Source of the DNA: Rikenellaceae bacterium UBA1749
GTDB taxonomy: Bacteria > Bacteroidota > Bacteroidia > Bacteroidales > Rikenellaceae
Length of the DNA stretch: 45,221 nt
Reading direction: 5' to 3'
NCBI GenBank assembly: GCA_002315675.1
Contig: DCHP01000054.1
Coordinates: 1-45,221, forward strand
Of this stretch, positions 35,282 through 42,976 are shown one piece after another. Every line of letters begins with the position of its first letter. The first letter of the stretch is position 1. A model generated the notes under the pieces. That model had not been told where the DNA came from. It did no database searches and worked only from the letters and a program-made list of their open reading frames with translations. The translations under genes were made by a program, and so were the position numbers.

Positions 35282-35599
35282 TTGAATATAAAGCACATAT
35301 TCTCCGGAGAGATTTTCTCCAGCAAAAGAATCGTAAGACGCATTCCCGTTCTTTTCGTATTATTTCTAGTGGCAGTTGCATATATAAGTGCTGGATATCA
35401 CATGCAGCATTTAAAGCAGAGAGAGAATAATCTTGAAAGGACCTACAAGGAACTTCATGCAACTTCTGTACTGATTCATCAGAAAATGGTAAAGGAAACT
35501 TCAATTGAGAATATTCAACTATTGATAAAAAAGTACAAGTTAGATTATTTAAACCTGCAGATTGAACCCACTTCACCGATTGAAGTGAAGAACGACTAA
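35282..35599 (+). CDS. FtsL-like single-pass membrane protein
   Basis: A 105-residue protein: a short cytoplasmic tail with IFSGEIF, one transmembrane helix at about 21-40 (IPVLFVLFLVAVAYISAGY), then a coiled coil (about 42-90) and a short tail. This is the layout of Bacteroidetes FtsL-like division proteins, including the basic-IP-hydrophobic entry to the helix. The usual partner genes (rsmH, the transpeptidase ftsI) are absent; murB and an M23 peptidase are next door. No ATG fits, so TTG at 35282 is taken as the start. It could also be another coiled-coil activator unrelated to FtsL. Confidence 0.6.
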   Translation: MNIKHIFSGEIFSSKRIVRRIPVLFVLFLVAVAYISAGYHMQHLKQRENNLERTYKELHATSVLIHQKMVKETSIENIQLLIKKYKLDYLNLQIEPTSPIEVKND

Positions 35600-35605
35600 G
35601 ATTTT

Positions 35606-36631
35606 ATGAATTTATCAATACGACATATTGCTGAACATCTTTTATGTATCCTGATACTATGTATTTGCGTGACAGATGCTTTTGCCCAGAAACGATATGT
35701 TATCCCAAGCACAGACAAGTTATTAAAGAATCCTATTGATACAATCAGTGCCCAGGATGGTAGTAGCAAGAAGATTGTTTTGTTGTCAAATGGTACATGG
35801 AAATACTTTGAACCTGGACTGGACGAAAGATTGCAGTCATGTAATTTTCTCAACACTCACTGGGATACAACCGCTCTGTTCTGCTGGAAAGACGTTGCAC
35901 TTAAGGATCTCCCGACTGTAATCGATTTGAGATTGATTGATAGCCTTGAACAGTACCATACTCCGGTGATTGGTCATGTTTTTTCCAAATATGGCATGCG
36001 AAGGCGCCATGTACATAATGGCGTTGACGTCTCACCTCTGAAAGTTGGTGAGGCATTGTATTCCACATTTGAGGGACGTGTCCGCTACGCAAAATACAAC
36101 TCAGGAGGGTATGGCTTTCTTGTCATTGTCAGACATCCTAACGGACTTGAAAGCTGGTATGGTCATTTATGCAAAATCAATTGCCAGGTGGGAGATTATG
36201 TTTCTGCGGGACAGATAATAGGATATTCCGGAAATACAGGCAGAAGCCGTGGCCCTCACCTTCATTTTGAATTCAGATACAAAGACCAGACTTTTGATCC
36301 TGAATTTTTAATTGACTTCGAGACAGGAAATCTAAAATTCCAGACATTCCAGCTTGAAAGGAAGTTTTTCAATATTCATTCAAGGGCCAGCGAATTGCTT
36401 GAAGAAGATGATTTCGATGATGCATCCCCTGAATCTGTAGTTGAAGAAGCTGAAAAGCCAGTCCAAATTGTGGAGGAAGAAGAATTACCGGTATATCACA
36501 TTGTCAAAAGCGGTGATACATTGGGTGCTATTGCAGTCAAATACCATACAACCGTCACCAAGCTATGCCAGCTTAATAAGATAACAAAGACTTCTACATT
36601 GCAATTGAAACAAAGAATACGAGTAAGATAA
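35606..36631 (+). CDS. Exported M23 (LytM-type) peptidase with LysM domain
   Basis: A 341-residue envelope protein. A signal segment (about 8-27, ending DAFAQ) is followed by a linker and an M23 metallopeptidase domain at about 120-235 with zinc ligands His137 and Asp141 (HNGVD), YGHL (His187) and HLHF (His218, His220). An acidic linker (about 262-295) leads to a C-terminal LysM repeat at about 297-341 (YHIVKSGDTLGAIAVKYHTTV). All catalytic residues are present, so it may cut peptidoglycan cross-bridges rather than act only as an activator. It starts 6 nt after the FtsL-like gene, hinting at a joint role in division or wall remodelling. Confidence 0.9.
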   Translation: MNLSIRHIAEHLLCILILCICVTDAFAQKRYVIPSTDKLLKNPIDTISAQDGSSKKIVLLSNGTWKYFEPGLDERLQSCNFLNTHWDTTALFCWKDVALKDLPTVIDLRLIDSLEQYHTPVIGHVFSKYGMRRRHVHNGVDVSPLKVGEALYSTFEGRVRYAKYNSGGYGFLVIVRHPNGLESWYGHLCKINCQVGDYVSAGQIIGYSGNTGRSRGPHLHFEFRYKDQTFDPEFLIDFETGNLKFQTFQLERKFFNIHSRASELLEEDDFDDASPESVVEEAEKPVQIVEEEELPVYHIVKSGDTLGAIAVKYHTTVTKLCQLNKITKTSTLQLKQRIRVR

Positions 36632-36648
36632 TTTAATTTTTCATCAAT

Positions 36649-39600
36649 ATGATAACACTCTTCAATCTAGAAAAGACAATCTTCGCAGTCGAACATGACA
36701 ACAGGTTTGACAATGTCGATTCTGAAAAATTATGCTGGTTATTCTCTGGCGCAAAAGAACTTGAAACAAATAGTGTTGAAGGAACTTTTGTCGGTCCTCG
36801 ACGTGAGATGATTACGCCATGGAGTACCAATGCCGTTGAAATTACTCAGAATATGGGTCTAAAGGGAATCCATAGAATTGAGGAATTCTTTATTTCAGAC
36901 AAAGAGAATCCGACATACGACAAGATGCTATTCAGACTATATCACAAAATTGATAGCAACGTTTTTACTATAGACTTAAAACCCGAAGACATCAAGCACA
37001 TAGATGATCTTCACGCATACAACAGGCAGGAAGGTCTTGCACTTTCAGAAGATGAGATATCATATCTTGAAAGCGTAGCTGAAAAAATTGGAAGACCTCT
37101 GACAGATAGTGAAGTTTTCGGCTTTTCACAGGTAAATTCAGAACACTGCCGACATAAAATATTTGGCGGTGAATTTATTATTGATGGTGAAAAAAGGGAA
37201 AGTTCTCTTTTCAAACTGATCAAGAAAACAACATCTGAACACAGAGGACGTGTAGTATCAGCATACAAAGACAATTGCGCCTTCATTGAAGGACCGAAAG
37301 CCCAGCAATTTGCTCCAAATAGACACGACACATCAGATTTCTTTGAAATAACAGACTTTGACAGTGTACTCTCCATCAAAGCTGAGACACATAACTTCCC
37401 TACTACCGTAGAGCCATTCAATGGGGCCGCTACCGGTACAGGCGGTGAAATACGAGACAGAATCGGCGGTGGTAAAGGTGCATTCCCTGTTTCCGGAACG
37501 GCTGTTTATATGACTTCATACCCACATCTTGATGCTTCCCATACATGGGAAAAGGAACTTAATGAAAGAGACTGGCTATATCAGACTCCAAGACAGATAC
37601 TGATTAAAGCATCAAATGGTGCCTCAGACTTCGGCAACAAATTCGGGCAGCCTCTTATCTGCGGTTCATTATACACATTTGAACATGCAGAAAATGGTAA
37701 ACAGTATGGTTTTGATAAAGTTATCATGCTTGCCGGAGGTATAGGTTATGGTAAAAAGGACGACTGCATGAAAGACTCTCCTAAAGCAGGTGACAAGATT
37801 GTACTTCTGGGTGGTGACAACTATCGTATCGGAATGGGCGGTGGTGCAGTAAGTTCCGTTAATACAGGTGAATATAAAGGTGCTATTGAATTGAACGCAA
37901 TTCAGAGATCAAATCCTGAAATGCAGAAAAGGGCATACAACGCGATCAGGGCAATTGCGGAAGAATTGAACACTCCTATTATTTCGATACACGATCATGG
38001 TGCAGGCGGTCACCTTAATTGCCTGAGTGAACTTGTTGAAGAGACAGGTGGTACAATATATATGGATCAGCTTCCAATCGGAGATCCTACACTTTCAGCA
38101 AAGGAAATTGTAGGTAATGAATCCCAGGAAAGAATGGGACTTGTAGTCCATGCTGAAGACATTGAATACCTTCGCAAGATAGCAGAACGTGAACGCTGTC
38201 CATTCTATGTAGTTGGTGAATGTACAGGAGACATGCAGTTCACATTCATAGACAGGAACAAGGATGAAAAGCCAATCGACCTGCAACTTGCAGATATGTT
38301 CGGTAATACTCCAATGACAACTATGACAGACAGAACCGTTGTCGAGAATTTTGCAGAGCCGGAATACTCAGAATCCCAATTGCCTAAATATATAACAAAT
38401 GTACTGAGCCTGGAATCTGTTGCATCAAAAGACTGGTTGACAAATAAGGTTGACCGTTCTGTAACTGGAAAAATTGCCATGCAACAGACTGCTGGTGCAA
38501 TCCAGTTACCATTGAATGACTGCGGAGTTATTGCTCTGGATTATACCGGGACTTCAGGTATAGCAAATTCACTTGGACATGCTACTTCAATTGCACTTGC
38601 CGATCCAGCAAAAGGTTCTGTAATGGCAATGTCAGAAGCCCTTCTGAATCTTGTATTCGCACCTATCTATGGTGGACTGGACTCCGTATCACTATCTGCA
38701 AACTGGATGTGGCCTTGTAGAAATGAAGGAGAAGACGCACGTCTGTACAAGGCTGTTCAAGCTGCCAGCGACTTTGCGATTTCTCTTGGAATCAATATTC
38801 CGACAGGTAAGGATTCACTCTCAATGACTCAGAAATACGGAGACAAGAAGGTTCTCTCTCCTGGAACTGTAATTATTACTGCTGCAGGTGAAGTAATAGA
38901 CATCAAAAAATGTGTTAAGGCAGCATTGAAGGATACTGAAAGCCAAATTGTATATGTTGACTTCTCTGGGGACGAAAAGTTCCGCTTAGGGGGAAGTGCA
39001 TTTGCTCAGACACTTTCTGCCGTAGGTAGTGACGTTCCTACTGTATGCAATGCAGAATATTTCCGAAAGGCATGGACAGGTGTTCAGGATATGATTATGG
39101 AAGGCAATGTGCTTGCAGGCCATGACATTTCTGCAGGTGGTCTAATTACCGCCATTCTGGAAATGACTTTTTCATGCAAGAATATAGGCCTTAGTGTAGA
39201 TCTTAATCCTTTAAGGGAAGTTGATCCTATCAAGGTCCTGTTCAGTGAACGGCCAGCCGTATTACTCCAGGTTAAAAATTCAGATGATTTCGTATGGAAA
39301 CTATCTGAACGTGGAATATTTGCAACAAAAATTGCAGACATTAAAAACGACCGCAAGCTGGATATTCACTGGTGCTGTGAAAATTCAATTTCACTTGACA
39401 TTAATACAATGCGCGATATCTGGATGAAGACATCATATCTTCTTGATTGTGATCAGTCAACTCCTAAACTTGCGCTTGAACGTTTCAATAATTATAAGAA
39501 TCAGCCTCTGAAATTCAATTTCAAACCTGAATTTGATGGTAAGATGGATAGTCTTGGAATCAACCAGGATAGACGCGAAAAGAGCGGAGTGAAAGCTGCC

Positions 39601-40338
39601 ATCATAAGGGAGAAAGGTAGTAATGGTGATAGGGAAATGGCATGGGCACTACACCTTGCAGGATTTGACGTTAAGGATGTAATGATGACAGACCTTATCT
39701 CCGGACGAGAGAACCTTGAAGATATCAACATGATTGTATTCGTAGGAGGTTTCTCAAATTCAGATGTATTGAATTCCGCAAAAGGATGGGCCGGCGCATT
39801 CAAATATAACCCGGCCGCAGCTGCTGCCTTGAAGAATTTCTATGACAGACCTGATACCCTTTCACTTGGTATATGCAACGGATGTCAACTGATGGTGGAG
39901 CTTGGCCTGATAACTCCTGAACATTCAGAAAAACCTCGTATGTGCCACAATCTGTCACACAAATTCGAAAGTTCATTCTTGTCACTGGATATTCTTCCGT
40001 CATCATCAATTATGCTAAGCAACATGGAAGGTGAATCCCTGGGTGTATGGATTGCTCACGGTGAAGGAAGATTCTCCCTACCTTATGGAGAGGATCAATA
40101 TAACATTCCTGCCAAGTATTCTTATAAGGAATACCCTGCTAATCCAAATGGGTCAGACTATTCAGCAGCAGCAATATGTTCAGCTGATGGTCGTCACCTT
40201 GCGATGATGCCTCACCCTGAAAGAGCAATTTATCCATGGAACTGGCCATACTATCCAGAAGAAAGAACTTCAGATGAAGTATCTCCATGGATTGAAATGT
40301 TTGTCAACGCCCGCAAATGGGTTGAAGGCAATTTGTAA
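36649..40338 (+). CDS. purL: Phosphoribosylformylglycinamidine synthase PurL (large single-chain)
   Basis: A 1229-residue enzyme of purine synthesis that makes FGAM from FGAR, glutamine and ATP. The N-terminal and two AIRS-like ATP-binding halves contain FSQVNSEHCRHKIFGG (about 157-172), KAETHNFPTTVEPFNGAATGTGGEIRD (about 244-270) and GMGGGAVSS. The C-terminal class I glutaminase has the nucleophile Cys1076 (SLGICNGCQLM) and His1189/Glu1191 (PHPERAIYPWNW). It is the single-chain form of Proteobacteria and Bacteroidetes rather than PurLQS. It lies 17 nt after the M23 gene; repeat B3 starts 16 nt after its stop. Confidence 0.97.
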   Translation: MITLFNLEKTIFAVEHDNRFDNVDSEKLCWLFSGAKELETNSVEGTFVGPRREMITPWSTNAVEITQNMGLKGIHRIEEFFISDKENPTYDKMLFRLYHKIDSNVFTIDLKPEDIKHIDDLHAYNRQEGLALSEDEISYLESVAEKIGRPLTDSEVFGFSQVNSEHCRHKIFGGEFIIDGEKRESSLFKLIKKTTSEHRGRVVSAYKDNCAFIEGPKAQQFAPNRHDTSDFFEITDFDSVLSIKAETHNFPTTVEPFNGAATGTGGEIRDRIGGGKGAFPVSGTAVYMTSYPHLDASHTWEKELNERDWLYQTPRQILIKASNGASDFGNKFGQPLICGSLYTFEHAENGKQYGFDKVIMLAGGIGYGKKDDCMKDSPKAGDKIVLLGGDNYRIGMGGGAVSSVNTGEYKGAIELNAIQRSNPEMQKRAYNAIRAIAEELNTPIISIHDHGAGGHLNCLSELVEETGGTIYMDQLPIGDPTLSAKEIVGNESQERMGLVVHAEDIEYLRKIAERERCPFYVVGECTGDMQFTFIDRNKDEKPIDLQLADMFGNTPMTTMTDRTVVENFAEPEYSESQLPKYITNVLSLESVASKDWLTNKVDRSVTGKIAMQQTAGAIQLPLNDCGVIALDYTGTSGIANSLGHATSIALADPAKGSVMAMSEALLNLVFAPIYGGLDSVSLSANWMWPCRNEGEDARLYKAVQAASDFAISLGINIPTGKDSLSMTQKYGDKKVLSPGTVIITAAGEVIDIKKCVKAALKDTESQIVYVDFSGDEKFRLGGSAFAQTLSAVGSDVPTVCNAEYFRKAWTGVQDMIMEGNVLAGHDISAGGLITAILEMTFSCKNIGLSVDLNPLREVDPIKVLFSERPAVLLQVKNSDDFVWKLSERGIFATKIADIKNDRKLDIHWCCENSISLDINTMRDIWMKTSYLLDCDQSTPKLALERFNNYKNQPLKFNFKPEFDGKMDSLGINQDRREKSGVKAAIIREKGSNGDREMAWALHLAGFDVKDVMMTDLISGRENLEDINMIVFVGGFSNSDVLNSAKGWAGAFKYNPAAAAALKNFYDRPDTLSLGICNGCQLMVELGLITPEHSEKPRMCHNLSHKFESSFLSLDILPSSSIMLSNMEGESLGVWIAHGEGRFSLPYGEDQYNIPAKYSYKEYPANPNGSDYSAAAICSADGRHLAMMPHPERAIYPWNWPYYPEERTSDEVSPWIEMFVNARKWVEGNL

Positions 40339-40354
40339 TAATTGTTATTTATAT

Positions 40355-40455
40355 TTGAGCACACTTGAAAAATTCCCAAAATTGAGAAACGCTCCCAATA
40401 CGGAGGCCTGTACCAATTGTATAAACCACATAATATACTTTTCCAAGTAGACTCA
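40355..40455 (+). repeat. Family B short inverted-repeat element, copy B3
   Basis: Starts TTGAGCACACTTGAAAA and ends TTTTCCAAGTAGACTCA; inverted repeats with few mismatches. In the same orientation as B1, interior boxes ATTGAGAAACGC, GGCCTGTACCAATTGTA and ATAATATACTTTT are shared with B1, B2 and B4. It begins 16 nt after purL and ends 31 nt before the TIM-barrel lipoprotein gene, filling the gap. Confidence 0.85.
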
Positions 40456-40486
40456 TATTTTCACAACCAGATTTACTATTAGAAGT

Positions 40487-41332
40487 ATGAAAAAAGTTCT
40501 ATTCACTATTGTATCTGTATCCCTCTTGATGATTATGGGATGCAATTCATCAACAGAACAGCTTCCATCCGCTTTACTGGGAGAAGGTCCAAGAGGTTCT
40601 GAGGATTTCAAAATCGGAGTTGCCGGATTTACATACAGGGAATTCAACCTTGACCAGACTCTTGAGCTGTTGAACAGAATCGATGTCCATTATCTATCTA
40701 TCAAGGACTGGTGGCTTCCTTTCAACTCAACCGCAGAACAGATGGATTCTCTGAAGGCAAAGTGTGCTGCTGCAAATGTAAACCCATATATTCTGGGACC
40801 AATATACATGAATTCAGAAGAAGATGTCAACAAGACATTTGATTATGTAGAACGTTTCGGACAAAAGATGTTTATTGGCGTTCCTTCATATGAGATAATA
40901 GACTATGTCATTGCCAAAGTTAAGGAGACAGGTATTAAGGTTGCCATTCACACTCACGGACCTGACAATGCTCCTTTCCCAAATATTTCAAAGGTTGTAG
41001 AAATGGTCAAGGATTCAACACTTGGTGTTGGATGCTGTATGGATCTTGGTCATAGTGTCCGCTTGGGAGACGACATCATAAAGGATATATACCAGTACAA
41101 GAACTGGATATATGATATCCATATGAAAGATGAAACCGCCGCATGCAAAGATGGTCATACATATGAAATGGGACGTGGAGTCATGAATTACGCATCTATT
41201 ATCAAAGCTCTAAGAGATATTAATTATAAAGGTTGTATCTCGCTTGAATTTGAAGGTCAGGGCAATAACCCGACTCCAAGTGTAGCAGAATCAATCGGAT
41301 ATTTCAAAGGTGTAGCAGACGCAACAAAGTAA
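40487..41332 (+). CDS. Lipoprotein with sugar phosphate isomerase/epimerase TIM-barrel domain
   Basis: A 281-residue predicted lipoprotein; the signal MKKVLFTIVSVSLLMIMGC gives lipobox Cys19. The mature protein is an AP-endonuclease-2/xylose-isomerase-like TIM barrel: IGVAGFTYREFNLDQTLELL, HYLSIKDWWLPF, GIKVAIHTHGPDN, GCCMDLGHSVRLGDD, IYDIHMKDET, ISLEFEGQG. Potential metal ligands are His in HTHG, the DLGH pair, HMKD and the final Glu. Exported members in Bacteroidetes act on sugars or are uncharacterised; no substrate is assigned. Followed by a strong terminator. Confidence 0.85.
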   Translation: MKKVLFTIVSVSLLMIMGCNSSTEQLPSALLGEGPRGSEDFKIGVAGFTYREFNLDQTLELLNRIDVHYLSIKDWWLPFNSTAEQMDSLKAKCAAANVNPYILGPIYMNSEEDVNKTFDYVERFGQKMFIGVPSYEIIDYVIAKVKETGIKVAIHTHGPDNAPFPNISKVVEMVKDSTLGVGCCMDLGHSVRLGDDIIKDIYQYKNWIYDIHMKDETAACKDGHTYEMGRGVMNYASIIKALRDINYKGCISLEFEGQGNNPTPSVAESIGYFKGVADATK

Positions 41333-41365
41333 CCTGTTGCCGAAATTTACACAGATTGTATTCCT

Positions 41366-41403
41366 AAAAAGAGTCTGGGAAAAACTTCCAGACTCTTTTT
41401 TAT
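41366..41403 (+). terminator. Strong intrinsic terminator after the TIM-barrel gene
   Basis: AAAAAGAGTCTGG pairs with CCAGACTCTTTTT around a 9-nt loop and is followed by TATT. The symmetric A and T runs let it work on both strands. Confidence 0.9.
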
Positions 41404-41438
41404 TCAAACATTTGAATAGAACTATCAGAATGGAAACG

Positions 41439-41466
41439 AAAAAGTCCGGCAAAATACCGGACTTTT
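41439..41466 (-). terminator. Intrinsic terminator of the rubrerythrin gene
   Basis: AAAGTCCGG (41441-41449) pairs with CCGGACTTT (41457-41465), 7-nt loop, with a T run on the minus-strand side. It is 29 nt past the rubrerythrin stop. Confidence 0.88.
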
Positions 41467-41494
41467 ATCTTCAAATTTTCAATTGGTGAAATAA

Positions 41495-42046
41495 CTATTT
41501 ACCAAAGAAACGATTGTAAAGGCCTTCGAAAGCCTTACCGTGGCGTGCTTCATCCTTAGCCATTTCATGAACTGTATCATGGATTGCATCAAGATTAAGC
41601 TTCTTAGCCAAAGTAGCAATACGTTTTTTATCTTCACATGCACCTGCTTCAGCTTCCATTCTCGCTTTAAGGTTTTTCTTTGTATCCCATACTACTTCGC
41701 CAAGCAGTTCAGCAAATTTGGCAGCATGCTCTGCTTCTTCCCAAGCAAAACGTTTATACGCTTCAGCGACTTCAGGATAGCCCTCTCTGTCAGCCTGACG
41801 GCTCATTGCCAGATACATGCCAACTTCTGTACATTCACCCATAAAGTGAGCTTTAAGACCATCATATACTTCCTTATCGACACCCTGAGCTACACCAAGC
41901 TGATGCTCATCAACAAAAACAAGCTTTTCATCTGCAGCCACTTCTTTGAATTTCGATTTTGGTTGTTTACACTGAGGACAAAATTCTGGAGCCTCATCAC
42001 CTTCATGCACATAACCACATACAGTGCAAATCCATTTTTTCTTCAT
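41495..42046 (-). CDS. Reverse rubrerythrin (rubredoxin domain first)
   Basis: A 183-residue non-haem iron protein for peroxide reduction in anaerobes. A rubredoxin-like domain comes first: CTVCGY (Cys7, Cys10) and FCPQC (Cys23, Cys26). The ferritin-like four-helix domain (about 60-180) follows, with iron ligands in GECTEVGMY, WEEAEHA and KDEARHG. Having the rubredoxin domain at the N-terminus makes it a reverse rubrerythrin. It has its own terminator. Upstream lie repeats B4 and B5 and then a Fur-family regulator gene that could plausibly be PerR-like and control it. Confidence 0.92.
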   Translation of the reverse strand: MKKKWICTVCGYVHEGDEAPEFCPQCKQPKSKFKEVAADEKLVFVDEHQLGVAQGVDKEVYDGLKAHFMGECTEVGMYLAMSRQADREGYPEVAEAYKRFAWEEAEHAAKFAELLGEVVWDTKKNLKARMEAEAGACEDKKRIATLAKKLNLDAIHDTVHEMAKDEARHGKAFEGLYNRFFGK

Positions 42047-42067
42047 TTCCTTAAGTATTAAATTAAT

Positions 42068-42177
42068 AATATTGAGCCCACTTTAATAAGTATCGTTTAA
42101 AGTTTTTATATCCGCTACAGGCCTCTGGAATGGGGGCATTTCTCAATTTTTGGACTTTTTAAAGTGGACTCAATATT
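42068..42177 (-). repeat. Family B short inverted-repeat element, copy B4
   Basis: Starts AATATTGAGCCCACTTTAA and ends TTAAAGTGGACTCAATATT: 18 of 19 positions are inverted repeats. Both arms carry the same change relative to other copies (CTTTAA/TTAAAG instead of CTTGAA/TTCAAG), so pairing is preserved. The interior in inverted orientation has the GGCATTTCTCAAT and AGGCCTCTGG boxes. It touches copy B5 and lies 21 nt upstream of the rubrerythrin start. Confidence 0.88.
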
Positions 42178-42277
42178 TGAATCAACTTGAAAAAGTATAT
42201 TTCACGAAGACAAGATACTGTACAAACACTTGTTTCGAAGTTTTTTTCCACAAAACCGAATATTTCAAATAGACTCA
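42177..42277 (-). repeat. Family B short inverted-repeat element, copy B5 (diverged)
   Basis: Starts TTGAATCAACTTGAAA and ends TTTCAAATAGACTCA. Near the left end, AAGTATATTT matches copy B2; the rest of the interior is diverged. It abuts B4 and overlaps the end of the Fur-family gene, whose last codons and TGA stop lie in the terminal inverted repeat. Confidence 0.72.
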
Positions 42278-42684
42278 TGTCTACATTTATCGCATATTCT
42301 GTTTATAACAAAATCAACACTATCGGCATCAATCCGTTCCATCATTCTGTCCAAAGCATCTATATCATCCTGAATGTAGTCAACATCATCTATCCTGCTG
42401 CAAATAGGACAAATAATATGTCCATGTCGTGAGACAACACCATCGTAATGACGTTCAACTCCTGACGGACTCATTGTCTTGACAACACCTTTATCTGCAA
42501 AAAGATTCAGGGTGTTATATACTGTTGCCTTTGATAATGTTGGCATTGAGCTGCTTAGCATTGTATACACCTGATCTGCAGAAGGATGTATTCTATTTGA
42601 CAACAGAAAATCCAGGATAGCGATTCTCTGCCACGAAGGCCTGATTCCTTTGTCCTTTAGTTGCTCTGATAATGAAAGTTTCAT
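42265..42684 (-). CDS. Fur family transcriptional regulator (PerR-like)
   Basis: A 139-residue metalloregulator. The winged helix (about 1-80) has RPSWQRIAILDFLL and TLSKATVYNTLNLF; the dimer/metal domain has HGHIICPIC (His87, His89, Cys92, Cys95) and CDKC (Cys131, Cys134), the two CxxC pairs of the structural zinc site. Size and position next to rubrerythrin favour PerR over Fur or Zur. The final residues HESI and the stop come from repeat B5, so the native tail may have been altered. Confidence 0.85.
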   Translation of the reverse strand: MKLSLSEQLKDKGIRPSWQRIAILDFLLSNRIHPSADQVYTMLSSSMPTLSKATVYNTLNLFADKGVVKTMSPSGVERHYDGVVSRHGHIICPICSRIDDVDYIQDDIDALDRMMERIDADSVDFVINRICDKCRHESI

Positions 42685-42716
42685 TATTTAGAATCGTTAT
42701 AGATTTTGAATTATTA

Positions 42717-42746
42717 CAAAGATAATTAAAGAAGTGAATAAAACAA
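42717..42746 (-). promoter_or_regulatory. Bacteroides-type promoter of the PerR-like gene
   Basis: On the minus strand, TTG (42746-42744), 19 nt, then TATCTTTG (42724-42717), ending 32 nt before the start codon: a full consensus match. Confidence 0.72.
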
Positions 42747-42872
42747 TGGCATAAAAATGTATGCAGTAAATTTGTTTTTCAGTAGAAAACGGAAATTGGG
42801 AAATATTCGGCGAATACTGCGCTTATTTGATTAATCAACACTATTGACTATATAAAGACGGGAGGGAATATC

Positions 42873-42905
42873 AAAAAAGTGAGGAGCATCTGAATACTCC
42901 CCACT
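42873..42905 (-). terminator. Intrinsic terminator downstream of galK
   Basis: On the minus strand, AGTGGGGAG pairs with CTCCTCACT (one G-U) around a 10-nt loop and is followed by six T. It lies about 70 nt after the galK stop. Confidence 0.78.
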
Positions 42906-42976
42906 CCAATTACTAATTATACAGACCAATGCCGCATAAACTATAGAAGTCTATTCAGGACCAGTCAAATATGTCA

